Positions 1-6,321 are shown, numbered from the stretch's first letter. The stretch is 12,548 nt of DNA from Gulosibacter massiliensis (GCA_945901035.1 CAMDKN010000020.1:1-12548), one strand, 5' to 3'. The notes: generated by a model not told the origin, from the sequence alone. Numbers and translations are program-made.

Positions 1-152
1 ACCGCGCGACAGTGGAACGCGTCGCTGGTTTGATTACCGGCGCCGAGTGGAAGCGTCGGCAGGGCGCGATTGGGCCACGAATCACTCGGATGGCGTTCGG
101 CCGAGAGCGACGTCTGCCCATCACGATGCGCCTTACCCCGGGCTTAGGCTAA
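1..152 (+). CDS. nadE: NAD(+) synthetase, glutamine-dependent, C-terminal end (partial)
   Basis: This is the last 49 codons of a gene that begins before the window, read in the frame starting at base 3 and ending in TAA at 150-152. The visible peptide has EWKRRQ, then a short basic linker, then AFGRERRLPIT. That pattern matches the C-terminus of glutamine-dependent NAD synthetases, where EYKRRQ...AFGRDRR.PIT is usual. The enzyme amidates nicotinic acid adenine dinucleotide to NAD in the cytosol, using ammonia from glutamine. The amidase and ATP-pyrophosphatase motifs lie outside the window, so the call rests only on this tail. The stop lies 4 bases before the panB start, so the two genes form a tandem coenzyme-biosynthesis pair. 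A second frame is open through this stretch (47-412) but does not resemble a protein. Confidence 0.75.
   Translation, partial: RATVERVAGLITGAEWKRRQGAIGPRITRMAFGRERRLPITMRLTPGLG
145..150 (+). promoter_or_regulatory. Candidate -10 element for leaderless panB transcript
   Basis: TAGGCT at 145-150 fits the actinobacterial TAnnnT -10 consensus and ends exactly 6 bases before the panB ATG at 157. That places a transcription start at or next to the A of the ATG, which is the hallmark spacing of leaderless genes. No convincing -35 is visible. The only Shine-Dalgarno-like string, AGGA at 153-156, touches the start codon and is too close to act as one. The element overlaps the end of nadE, including the first base of its stop codon. 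Its activity is inferred. Confidence 0.5.
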
Positions 153-156
153 AGGA

Positions 157-972
157 ATGTCCACCGAGGCCCAGAAGCGAGTGCGAACTCGCCATTTCGC
201 TCAGGCCAAACTCAACGGGCACCCCATCACGGGGCTCACGTCGTATGACTTTCTCACCGCGCAGATTTTCGACGAAGCGGGTATTGATTTCTTGTTGGTC
301 GGCGACAGCGCCGCCAACGTCGTGTTTGGCTACGATTCGACGGTCAGCGTCACCGTCGACGAACTTCTGCCGCTGGTACGCGGCGTCGTCCGCGGCGCAC
401 GCCGGGCTTTAGTGGTTGCGGATCTGCCGTTCGGTTCGTATGAAAACAATCCCGACCAGGCGCTTGATACCGCCATTCGATTCATGAAGGAAGCCGGAGC
501 ACACGCGGTGAAACTCGAGGGCGGTGTGCGCGTCGAAGAGCACATCGCGCGAATTGTTGGCGCGGGAGTCCCCGTTATGGCCCACATCGGTTTCACACCA
601 CAGAGCGAACACGGCCTTGGCGGCCACGTCGTCCAGGGACGCGGCAACGATGCCGACAATGTGATGAACGACGCACGCGCGATCGAGCGGGCGGGAGCCT
701 TCGCCGTCATCGTAGAAATGGTTCCCCGCGAGGTCGCCGCACGAATCGCCGCAGAACTGACGATTCCGGTGATCGGAATCGGTGCCGGAAACGGTGTCGA
801 CGGACAGATTCTCGTGTGGACCGATCTCGCCGGCCTTGGTTCGGGGCGAGTCCCTAAATTCGTCAAGGAATACGCCCAACTTCGAGACACCCTGTCGGCT
901 GCGGTGACCGCATGGGCAGCCGATGTGGTGACGCGAACGGTCCCGGACGACGAACACTCGTTCACCGACTAG
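157..972 (+). CDS. panB: 3-methyl-2-oxobutanoate hydroxymethyltransferase
   Basis: PanB transfers a hydroxymethyl group from 5,10-methylene-tetrahydrofolate to alpha-ketoisovalerate, giving ketopantoate, the first committed step of pantothenate and coenzyme A synthesis in the cytosol. The 271-residue length is normal for the family. Landmarks in order are RTRHF near the start, LTSYDFLTAQIFDEAG (27-42), LLVGDSAANVV with metal ligand Asp50, VVADLPFGSYE with Asp89, AVKLEGG with Lys119 and Glu121, MAHIGFTPQ (141-149), VEMVP with the presumed catalytic Glu187, and IPVIGIGAGNGVDGQILV (203-220). The ATG at 157 keeps the usual short N-terminal tail. A GTG at 181 is possible but would start only just before the conserved region. 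The start has no properly spaced ribosome site, in line with a leaderless mRNA. No panC or panD is nearby. The TAG stop at 970-972 directly abuts the stop of the opposing small gene. Confidence 0.97.
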   Translation: MSTEAQKRVRTRHFAQAKLNGHPITGLTSYDFLTAQIFDEAGIDFLLVGDSAANVVFGYDSTVSVTVDELLPLVRGVVRGARRALVVADLPFGSYENNPDQALDTAIRFMKEAGAHAVKLEGGVRVEEHIARIVGAGVPVMAHIGFTPQSEHGLGGHVVQGRGNDADNVMNDARAIERAGAFAVIVEMVPREVAARIAAELTIPVIGIGAGNGVDGQILVWTDLAGLGSGRVPKFVKEYAQLRDTLSAAVTAWAADVVTRTVPDDEHSFTD

Positions 973-1149
973 TTAGTTGGGCGACTCTTCGCCCTCCTCT
1001 TCATCGCGCCACGCTTGCGCGCGCTCGGCGGCAATCTGTGGGGCGCGCTCGGCATCAGCTCGGGAATCGAACGGGCCATCACGATCACTGCCCAACGATT
1101 GAGGGCCTTCTTCGACCTCGCCCGTCCGATGGTTGTACCACCACGCCAT
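973..1149 (-). CDS. Small acidic SPOR-like domain protein (58 aa)
   Basis: The gene starts at ATG 1149 and ends with TAA at 973-975. The peptide begins MAWWYNHRTGEVEEG, continues through DRDGPFDSRADAERA, and ends in a Glu-rich tail, EEEGEESPN. I recall very similar small actinobacterial proteins, opening with a WYN..TGEVE segment and having GPFDTR.EAERA in the middle, often annotated as SPOR domain-containing. The WY(N)..TG and GPF.S..DA spacing resembles half of a SPOR repeat. There is no signal peptide or membrane segment, so it is probably cytosolic; its function is unknown. AGAGG lies about 7 bases before the ATG and supports the start. It is divergent from ppgK and convergent with panB, with 0 bases between the stop codons. 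It is certainly too short for many gene callers. The protein call is firm, the function is not. Confidence 0.78.
   Translation of the reverse strand: MAWWYNHRTGEVEEGPQSLGSDRDGPFDSRADAERAPQIAAERAQAWRDEEEGEESPN
979..994. terminator. Possible bidirectional hairpin at the panB / small-gene convergence
   Basis: GGGCGA, a CTCT loop, then TCGCCC form a perfect 6-bp GC-rich stem just after the panB stop and inside the last codons of the opposing gene. On the + strand it is followed by TCCTCTTC, only a weak T-rich tract. On the minus strand it is followed by AACTAAC. It is the only hairpin near this convergence and could end panB transcription, but without a good U-run it may simply be coding sequence that happens to fold. 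Confidence 0.3.
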
Positions 1150-1163
1150 GATGTGCCTCTCGG

Positions 1164-1169
1164 TAGGAT
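1164..1169 (+). promoter_or_regulatory. Candidate -10 element for ppgK
   Basis: TAGGAT fits TAnnnT and lies in the 61-base spacer between the two divergent genes. It predicts a transcription start near 1176 and a leader of about 35 bases carrying the GGAG ribosome site at 1201-1204. No -35 hexamer is evident. The opposite strand of the spacer shows no equally good element. Confidence 0.35.
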
Positions 1170-1170
1170 G

Positions 1171-1194
1171 TAAAAGCCCGTGTGGGCACTTTTA
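1171..1194. repeat. Inverted repeat in the divergent spacer (possible operator or leader hairpin)
   Basis: TAAAAG at 1171-1176 and CTTTTA at 1189-1194 are exact inverted copies. Between them CCC and GGG can pair, leaving a GTGT loop and a two-base CA bulge. It lies just downstream of the candidate ppgK -10 and about 20 bases upstream of the small minus-strand gene. This position suits a protein-binding operator shared by both genes or an RNA hairpin in the ppgK leader. No regulator family is recognised from the sequence. Confidence 0.4.
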
Positions 1195-1210
1195 GCTCAC
1201 GGAGACAATA

Positions 1211-1966
1211 ATGACACACACAATTGGTATCGACATCGGTGGCACCGGCATGAAAGCCGCGATCGTCGATGTCGACAGTGGTGAACTTGTTGGCGAGAAA
1301 ATCAAGTTGGGAACGCCCGACGGTGCAAAACCCGACGACGTCGCTCGCGTCTGCCGAGAACTCGTCGAACAACTTGACCCGAACGGAAACCTGCCCGTCG
1401 GCGTCTGTTTCCCCGCCGTTATCATCAACGAGGTGGCGTTTTCTGCGTCCAACGTTGATACGTCCTGGATCGGACTCAACGTGGGCAATCTGCTCGAGGG
1501 AGTTCTCGGTCGTCCGGTTCACGTCGTCAACGATGCCGACGCGGCGGGATTCGCCGAGTACAAATTCGGAGCCGCCAAAGATGTGTCGGGGTTAGTTCTC
1601 GTCACCACACTCGGCACCGGTATCGGTTCCGCACTGATCTACAACGGCGTGCTCGTCCCCAACTCCGAATTGGGTCACATCAACCTGCCGGGGCATCGAC
1701 ACAACACGGCGGAAATGCTCGCCGCCAACGTGGTGCGCGTTCGAAAAGGACTGACCTGGAAGCGCTGGGCAGAACATTTGCAGTTGTTCTATTCGACTCT
1801 CGAACGACTCTTCTCCCCCGACCTTTTTGTCGTCGGCGGCGGAGTCTCGAAGGACTACGACGAGTTTCTCCCGCTACTGTCCCTGCGCACGCCCATCGTT
1901 CCCGCTCAGCACTTCAACGATGCCGGAATCTTGGGCGCCGCCGCGCTCGCTCCGTTCGCGCGTTAA
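1211..1966 (+). CDS. ppgK: Polyphosphate glucokinase
   Basis: This enzyme phosphorylates glucose to glucose-6-phosphate in the cytosol with inorganic polyphosphate, and often ATP, as donor. The 251-residue ROK-type fold shows the N-terminal phosphate loop GIDIGGTGMK (6-15), the family-typical LGTPDGAKPDDV segment (33-44), NDADAAGFAE (107-116) with the presumed catalytic Asp108, the second phosphate motif TTLGTGIGSALI (132-143), ELGHI (153-157), and FSPDLFVVGGGVSKDYDEFLP (201-221). The C-terminal half, with LTWKRWAEHLQ, LRTPIVPA and NDAGILGAA, is the actinobacterial PpgK pattern rather than a plain ROK sugar kinase. GGAG at 1201-1204, 6 bases before the ATG, supports the start. With the PTS cluster devoted to mannitol, this gives a PTS-independent route for internal glucose. 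Its stop lies about 11 bases from the 3' end of rnpB on the other strand, with no terminator in between. Confidence 0.95.
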   Translation: MTHTIGIDIGGTGMKAAIVDVDSGELVGEKIKLGTPDGAKPDDVARVCRELVEQLDPNGNLPVGVCFPAVIINEVAFSASNVDTSWIGLNVGNLLEGVLGRPVHVVNDADAAGFAEYKFGAAKDVSGLVLVTTLGTGIGSALIYNGVLVPNSELGHINLPGHRHNTAEMLAANVVRVRKGLTWKRWAEHLQLFYSTLERLFSPDLFVVGGGVSKDYDEFLPLLSLRTPIVPAQHFNDAGILGAAALAPFAR

Positions 1967-1977
1967 AGCGAAGAAGT

Positions 1978-2318
1978 GCGAGGGGCCGGCCGATACGCCG
2001 GGTTCTGTCGTGGACGGTCATCTATCTCGACGCCGCGTTACCGCGGAGTTCTAGCAACCTACCCGATGCCTCGGCGAGCAGCGTCAATGGCATCTGTCTG
2101 GTCTTGCTCCGGACGAGGTTTACCAAGCAAAGCCGGTCACCCGACCTCCTGGTGGTCTCTTACACCACCGTTTCACCCTTACCCTTGCGGGCGGTCTATT
2201 CTCTGTGGCACTGTCTCGCGGGTTACCCCGGGTGGGTGTTACCCACCATCCTGCTCTGTGGAGCCCGGACGTTCCTCGGCACCTTTCGGTGACGCGACCG
2301 CCTGGCCGACCCTCTCGC
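1978..2318 (-). ncRNA. rnpB: RNase P RNA, bacterial type A
   Basis: The minus strand carries the RNA subunit of ribonuclease P, the ribozyme that trims tRNA 5' leaders. Conserved blocks in 5'-3' order are GAGGAACGTCCGGGCTCCA followed by CAGAGCAGGATGG, AGAATAGACCGCC, AAGGGTGAAACGGTGG followed by GTAAGAGACCACC, AGATAGATGACCGTC, and ACAGAACCCGGCGTATCGGC near the 3' end. The two ends pair as helix P1: GAGGGTCGGCC near 2314-2304 pairs with GGCCGGCCCCTC near 1991-1980, with one bulged C and one G-U pair. This pairing sets the approximate ends; the exact termini could differ by several bases. Translated frames inside this stretch, on both strands, are spurious. The 5' end lies only about 16 bases after the rnhA stop. 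Confidence 0.96.
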
Positions 2319-2324
2319 TTGTCC

Positions 2325-2330
2325 ATCGTA
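2325..2330 (-). promoter_or_regulatory. Candidate -10 element for rnpB
   Basis: On the minus strand TACGAT (2330 to 2325) matches TAnnnT and ends 6 bases before the predicted rnpB 5' end at about 2318. It sits in the tiny gap after the rnhA stop at 2335. No TTGACA-like -35 is found 16-18 bases upstream, inside the end of rnhA. The match between predicted start and RNA end makes a dedicated promoter plausible, but co-transcription with rnhA and processing cannot be excluded. Confidence 0.45.
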
Positions 2331-2334
2331 GCGA

Positions 2335-2751
2335 TTAGCCGAAGGAATCGCGCCGGTCCATCGATTCGTTTGCCACGGCGTCGGCACGCGAGTTGAATTC
2401 GCGCGCAATCCACTCGAACGTCACGTCGGTACCCGCGATGATCGAATGGGCCTCGCGCGCAAGGTCGCGCATGTCCGGGTGTTTGATTTTCCACCGGCCC
2501 GACATCTGCTCGACGACGAGTTTTGAGTCCATTCGCACATGAATTGGCGCGACGGGGTCTAATTGCCGAGCCTTTCGGAGCCCGCCGACGAGGCCGGAAT
2601 ACTCGGCCACGTTGTTGGTGGCGATTCCCACGAAAACACCGACCTCGGCGAGAATCTCACCCGTGTCAGCGTCGATGACGACCGCTCCGCCCGCAGCAAC
2701 CCCCGGGTTTCCGCGCGATCCACCGTCGGCCTCAACGATGAAGCGGGTCAC
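2335..2751 (-). CDS. Ribonuclease H, type I fold (single domain)
   Basis: The protein should cleave RNA in RNA:DNA hybrids, removing R-loops and primer remnants. The 138 residues form one RNase H domain with all four acidic metal ligands visible: Asp9 in EADGGSRGNPG, Glu50 in NNVAEYSGL, Asp75 in RMDSKLVVEQM, and Asp124 in REFNSRADAVAN. The start is GTG at 2751, overlapping the stop of the upstream gene in a GTGA arrangement, with GGAG 8 bases before it. In Mycobacterium tuberculosis the corresponding protein (Rv2228c) carries a C-terminal phosphatase-like (CobC) domain. Here the protein stops right after the RNase H domain, followed closely by rnpB. The Nif3 / zinc-ribbon / RNase H order is shared with that genome. 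I use no symbol because several RNase HI paralogues exist in this group. Confidence 0.92.
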   Translation of the reverse strand: MTRFIVEADGGSRGNPGVAAGGAVVIDADTGEILAEVGVFVGIATNNVAEYSGLVGGLRKARQLDPVAPIHVRMDSKLVVEQMSGRWKIKHPDMRDLAREAHSIIAGTDVTFEWIAREFNSRADAVANESMDRRDSFG

Positions 2752-3488
2752 AGCCCGGACTCCGCCGTTCGAATCAGGATGGCGTTACTGTCGGGACACA
2801 TCAGAACTTCGTCGGGGTCGGCTGCGCGGACATCCTGGATTTGGCCCGCGGTGAGCGTGACACTGCTGGCCGAGGTGACGCCACGGTGAAGATGCGAAGC
2901 GCCGACGCCGTACCGGGCTCGTTGCCGTTCGTACAACTCGATGAAGTCTGTTGGAAGCCCCGAAACGATCGCTTCGCGCGCAGTGACGATATCCGCCTGT
3001 CGACGCCGTGACGCGTCGATGTCCGCACGAATCGCGTCGTGACGAGCCGCCCTCGACTCGTGGAACGAATCTCGGGCGATTTTGAGCGCGTTCCACGCAC
3101 CCTGGACCTCATCGCGCTCTTCCAGCGCTTTGAGTTCCTGGTCCTCCAGCATTTCGATCCGCAAGGTCAACGACGCAATTTCGTTCTCGAGCGAGGTCAA
3201 TTCCTTGGAATCCGTGGACGCCTTCTCGCGCGCTCGGTCCTTGTCGATTCGCGCCGCAGCCACCGCGATGTCCGATTCCAGGTGGGCGCACTGGCGATCC
3301 AGATCGTCAAACCGGTCAGCCCATTCTTCGCATTCGCGCACCAGCCGCTGGTACTCGACGTCGTTGTCCAGAGCCGCCACTTCGTTTTCCGCATCGGAGA
3401 CGGTTCGCGAAATCATGAGGTCTTCGGTGTCCAGCGCCAACACGTCGAGCAAACGAACCTGAATCTCGGGCGGAACCCGAAGTGCCAT
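2748..3488 (-). CDS. Coiled-coil protein of the C4 zinc-ribbon family (CT398/Rv2229c-like), ribbon cysteines mostly lost
   Basis: The 246-residue protein starts at ATG 3488 (MALRVPPEIQ), sharing one base with the upstream stop codon (TGATG). An upstream in-frame ATG at 3512 would run into the Nif3 gene and add eight residues of no recognised similarity. Residues about 30-175 are a long charged heptad-rich coiled coil, followed by GLPTDFIELYERQRARYG (177-194), typical of the family. The C-terminal ribbon normally has two CxxC pairs. Here the first pair is Ser206 and Ser209 and the second is Cys231 and Ser234 (CPDSNAILIRT), so zinc binding by the usual four cysteines is not possible. The family is found next to Nif3 and RNase H genes in actinobacteria; its molecular role is not established. 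The ends overlap Nif3 by 1 base and rnhA by 4 bases, so translation is likely coupled. Confidence 0.85.
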   Translation of the reverse strand: MALRVPPEIQVRLLDVLALDTEDLMISRTVSDAENEVAALDNDVEYQRLVRECEEWADRFDDLDRQCAHLESDIAVAAARIDKDRAREKASTDSKELTSLENEIASLTLRIEMLEDQELKALEERDEVQGAWNALKIARDSFHESRAARHDAIRADIDASRRRQADIVTAREAIVSGLPTDFIELYERQRARYGVGASHLHRGVTSASSVTLTAGQIQDVRAADPDEVLMCPDSNAILIRTAESGL

Positions 3489-4300
3489 CACTGCACCACC
3501 GAGAACGTCCACGGGTCGGTGTTGATGTGGGACACCGTGACGTCGAGTCCGGGAGCGAATTCACGGATTTCCGCTGCGGCCTGGTCGAGCCACAACCATT
3601 CAGCCGCCCAGTGAGAGATGTCGATGAGCGCCGTGTCATTGTCCAACCGCGCCTGTTCGCGAAACTCCGACGCGGGGTGATGACGCAGGTCGCTGGTGAC
3701 AAAGACATCCGAACCTCGGACCAACGGATTCGACAACAGCGAGTCCCCCGCTCCGGCACACACCGACACGGTCGAGATGCTTCGCGCGAAGTCTCCGGAA
3801 ACCCGCACTCCGCCCGCGGTGGAGGGCAACACCGCACCAATCGACCGCGCAAAGTCCCCCAGCGTCTGTGGTGTCACACTGCCAACAATCCCAAGACCCC
3901 CGCCGAGCACGTTCGCGACCAGCGGTTCGGTGTTCGTCAGTCCCAGAGCCGACGCGAGAGTGGCGCTCGTCCCGGTCGGAACCCGATCGCCGTTCGTGTG
4001 GACGGCAAACAGCGCACAGTGAGCACGAATCAACCGCGCGAGTAGGTCGCCCTTGTAGCGGTCTTCCGCAATCGTCATGAGCCCGCGCAACAACAGTGGG
4101 TGATGCGCGATGAGAACGTCGTGGCCACCGTCGATCGCTTCGGACACCGTCTCGTGGGTGACATCGACGACCAGTAGCGCAGAGGTGACGGAACGATCCA
4201 ACGACCCCGTCACGAGACCGGAATTGTCCCAGTCTTCTTGACCGGACAGAGGCCACTGACTGTCCATGAGCGAGCTCAGTTCTCGCACGGTAATCGCCAT
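3488..4300 (-). CDS. Nif3-family dinuclear metal centre protein
   Basis: This is a 270-residue member of the NIF3/YbgI/YqfO family, cytosolic hexameric proteins with a two-metal site. GTP cyclohydrolase I type 2 annotations are common for it but weakly founded. Conserved pieces are EDWDNSGLVTG (22-32), VVDVTHETVSEA (44-55), VLIAHHPLLLRG with His66 and His67, FAVHTNGD with Asp105, TSDLRHHPASEF (202-213), and LIDISHWAAEW with His230 and Glu234, so all expected metal ligands are present. The start at ATG 4300 places MAITVRELSSLM as expected; an upstream in-frame ATG at 4363 lies inside the previous gene. No Shine-Dalgarno is visible, and the upstream stop is only 8 bases away, which suggests reinitiation. 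It is the first of a three-gene overlapping set with the coiled-coil protein and RNase H. Confidence 0.92.
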   Translation of the reverse strand: MAITVRELSSLMDSQWPLSGQEDWDNSGLVTGSLDRSVTSALLVVDVTHETVSEAIDGGHDVLIAHHPLLLRGLMTIAEDRYKGDLLARLIRAHCALFAVHTNGDRVPTGTSATLASALGLTNTEPLVANVLGGGLGIVGSVTPQTLGDFARSIGAVLPSTAGGVRVSGDFARSISTVSVCAGAGDSLLSNPLVRGSDVFVTSDLRHHPASEFREQARLDNDTALIDISHWAAEWLWLDQAAAEIREFAPGLDVTVSHINTDPWTFSVVQ

Positions 4301-4308
4301 TGTGTTGG

Positions 4309-6303
4309 TCAGTCTGTGCGAGTCGAACGACGGGAACCAACAGCGGACACCAACAGGGAACACACAAACGACACGATCGCGATCGCCGACGGCACGACCA
4401 ACGCGGTCGCCCCCGTGAGTCCGAGGCTGGCCGCGACGGGAGCGATGGATTCGTTGTACAACGGTTCAAGTCCGGGCACCGCCCAGAGTGTGAGTGCGAG
4501 TCCCACGAGTGTCAGCGCCGAGGCGAGCACCGTGTTGACGACCTTCGCGCCGTTGCGCAGACCGCGGCGCGAGGCGATGGACGCTCCGGCCATCAGACCG
4601 ACGATGGACATTGCGGGAATCGACAGGAATGCTGCTCCGGGAAGCAACTCGCCGAGATCGGGAAGTACGCCGAGAGCGTCGAGGGCGAAAACCGTGAGCG
4701 GAAGAACCAACACGAGTAACCGCACCCACACGTGCGGTGAGTCCGCGTCACCTCGAACCGTCACCATGGACAGCGTGCGGCCAACCAACGCGGCGAGGAA
4801 TAGAACGGGGACCGCGAAAACGACCACACCGAAGATAAAAGCGAGGTCGACACTCGCGGCGACGACATGCAGCGCTGGGTTTGACCCGATGAAAAGCGAA
4901 CCCTGGTTGTCACGCCCCATTCCTGCCAGCAACACCCACGCGGCGAAGGCGATTCCGATACCGAGACCGACATACAGCCACAGACCGTGAAGCCGCTGTG
5001 CGTCTCGCCGAACCACCGTGGCCGCGCCGGTTTCGACCGCCGCCAAGACCAGGATCACGATCGGAATGATTCCGGTCGCCAATATCAAATTGTCCGCATT
5101 CACCGGTGTTTCGCTGTTGAGGTTCGACACGACGGCGATGTTGGTGAGAATGACGATGGCCGGCCCGACAATGATGAATCCGGTCAGAAGCAGCATTGTG
5201 CCCCGAAAGAGCCGCCTCGGTAGAGCCGCGAGGCCAAATCCCGCCGCGACGAGCGCCGAGACAACGAGGACGGTGAGGTGGGCGTTCGGCGCCGCGGCAG
5301 CGATTGCAGACGCAACCCCCGGGATTGAGGCGAGTTGGAGCCCGACACCCTGCGTCGTCTGTTGAAGCACGCTGAAGAACCCCACGAGGGCGAACGCGGC
5401 GAGTACCGTGACGTGAACCACGCCACTCGCCGACCCGAGGACGCGACCGAGAGCGGCGGTCCACGACAAACCGTGGCGCGCTGCGGTGGAACGCGCGAGG
5501 AGAACCAGCGGCACGATCGACACAATCGCGACGAGCAACACGGCGACTCCCGACGCTCCGAGGAGCGAATCAACCAATTCCGGTGCGGGTGCCCCGAATG
5601 CCGTAAACACCGCCGACGAAATGGGGACGACCCCAGCCACTATCGAGGAGAGTGCGATAACCGCGGCCCAACCCCGATAACGACCGTTCGGCGCCTGTTC
5701 GGCAGTATCCGCCCCACTCTCAACTCTCACCGGCGAAGCGGGCGCTGCGGGCGAGGTGACCGCGGCACCACCGACAACGGGAACCGGTGAGGTGGATTCG
5801 GCGGAGGTATCGTCATTCACCGGTACGGCTGGCGCGTCGCCGAGGGCAAAGTCGGCGATTTCCGGGTCGACATCCGCATACCGCGCCTTTAGTTCGTCCA
5901 GTAGCGGCTGTGCCTCGCGGGGATTAGCGGTCCGAAGGGTAGCCAGAAAACTGCGGGCGGTTCGCAAATCGTCCTCGCGCAACGTCATCTGCGAGTCGAG
6001 CAGTGCGATTTGCTCGGAACTGGACATCTCTTGTGCTTCGGCGAACGCCCCGGCGATTTCTTCTTCGGTCATGGATCGGCGGGTGGGCACGACCAGTCTC
6101 GCAGGCGGTTCCGGTTCTCGGAGACTCGGCTGTCCCGTTTCCACCGGCGGAAAAAAGTTAACGTCCGCGGCGGACGGAAGTGGAGTGCTGCCGACGGAGG
6201 GTAACACGGGCAGGAAATCGTCGTTTTCCGGGGTGGCGGCGACAAACGACGACCGTCGAGGCCGACCGAAGAAATTCTTCTCTTTGTCACTATCCGAAGC
6301 CAT
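4309..6303 (-). CDS. Membrane protein of unknown function, about 12 transmembrane helices with long cytosolic N-terminus
   Basis: I do not recognise this 664-residue protein. Residues 1-77 are Pro/Ser-rich and low in structure. Residues 78-155 form a charged helical segment (EEEIAGAFAEAQEMSS, then LDELKARYADVDPEIADF). Residues 156-205 are an Ala/Pro/Val linker. Hydrophobic helices follow at about 211-230, 247-271, 293-314, 343-361, 367-392, 404-424, 439-461, 479-506, 525-546, 556-576, 588-609 and 635-656. The 12-helix plan and a mid-membrane Glu (ETGAA, 424-428) are loosely reminiscent of APC-type permeases, which is only a guess. ATG 6303 has AAGGTG upstream with a 6-7 base gap. The same bases also read TAAGGT, a possible -10 placed for a leaderless start, so either mode fits. 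It lies 18 bases after the EamA-family gene and 8 before Nif3. Confidence 0.85.
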   Translation of the reverse strand: MASDSDKEKNFFGRPRRSSFVAATPENDDFLPVLPSVGSTPLPSAADVNFFPPVETGQPSLREPEPPARLVVPTRRSMTEEEIAGAFAEAQEMSSSEQIALLDSQMTLREDDLRTARSFLATLRTANPREAQPLLDELKARYADVDPEIADFALGDAPAVPVNDDTSAESTSPVPVVGGAAVTSPAAPASPVRVESGADTAEQAPNGRYRGWAAVIALSSIVAGVVPISSAVFTAFGAPAPELVDSLLGASGVAVLLVAIVSIVPLVLLARSTAARHGLSWTAALGRVLGSASGVVHVTVLAAFALVGFFSVLQQTTQGVGLQLASIPGVASAIAAAAPNAHLTVLVVSALVAAGFGLAALPRRLFRGTMLLLTGFIIVGPAIVILTNIAVVSNLNSETPVNADNLILATGIIPIVILVLAAVETGAATVVRRDAQRLHGLWLYVGLGIGIAFAAWVLLAGMGRDNQGSLFIGSNPALHVVAASVDLAFIFGVVVFAVPVLFLAALVGRTLSMVTVRGDADSPHVWVRLLVLVLPLTVFALDALGVLPDLGELLPGAAFLSIPAMSIVGLMAGASIASRRGLRNGAKVVNTVLASALTLVGLALTLWAVPGLEPLYNESIAPVAASLGLTGATALVVPSAIAIVSFVCSLLVSAVGSRRSTRTD

Positions 6304-6321
6304 AGTTACACCTTAACGGGA

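Noticed and set aside
47..412. 121-codon open frame on the + strand across the nadE/panB junction
   Set aside because: It is out of frame with both recognised genes and has no motif. The nadE frame explains 3-152 and panB explains the rest.
1976..2494. Several open frames on both strands over 1976-2494
   Set aside because: They overlap the RNase P RNA, whose conserved blocks and end pairing explain the stretch, and part of RNase H.
4301..4363. Longer N-terminus for the Nif3 protein starting at 4363
   Set aside because: It overlaps the end of the upstream membrane-protein gene. The family N-terminus begins at ATG 4300.
4238..4990. 250-codon open frame on the + strand opposite the Nif3 start and the 12-helix protein
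   Set aside because: Composition is Thr/Pro/Arg/Ser-rich without motifs, and it is antisense to two supported genes.
4309..6303. Assignment of the 12-helix protein as an amino acid permease
   Set aside because: Only helix number and one intramembrane Glu suggest it; no diagnostic permease motif could be confirmed by eye.
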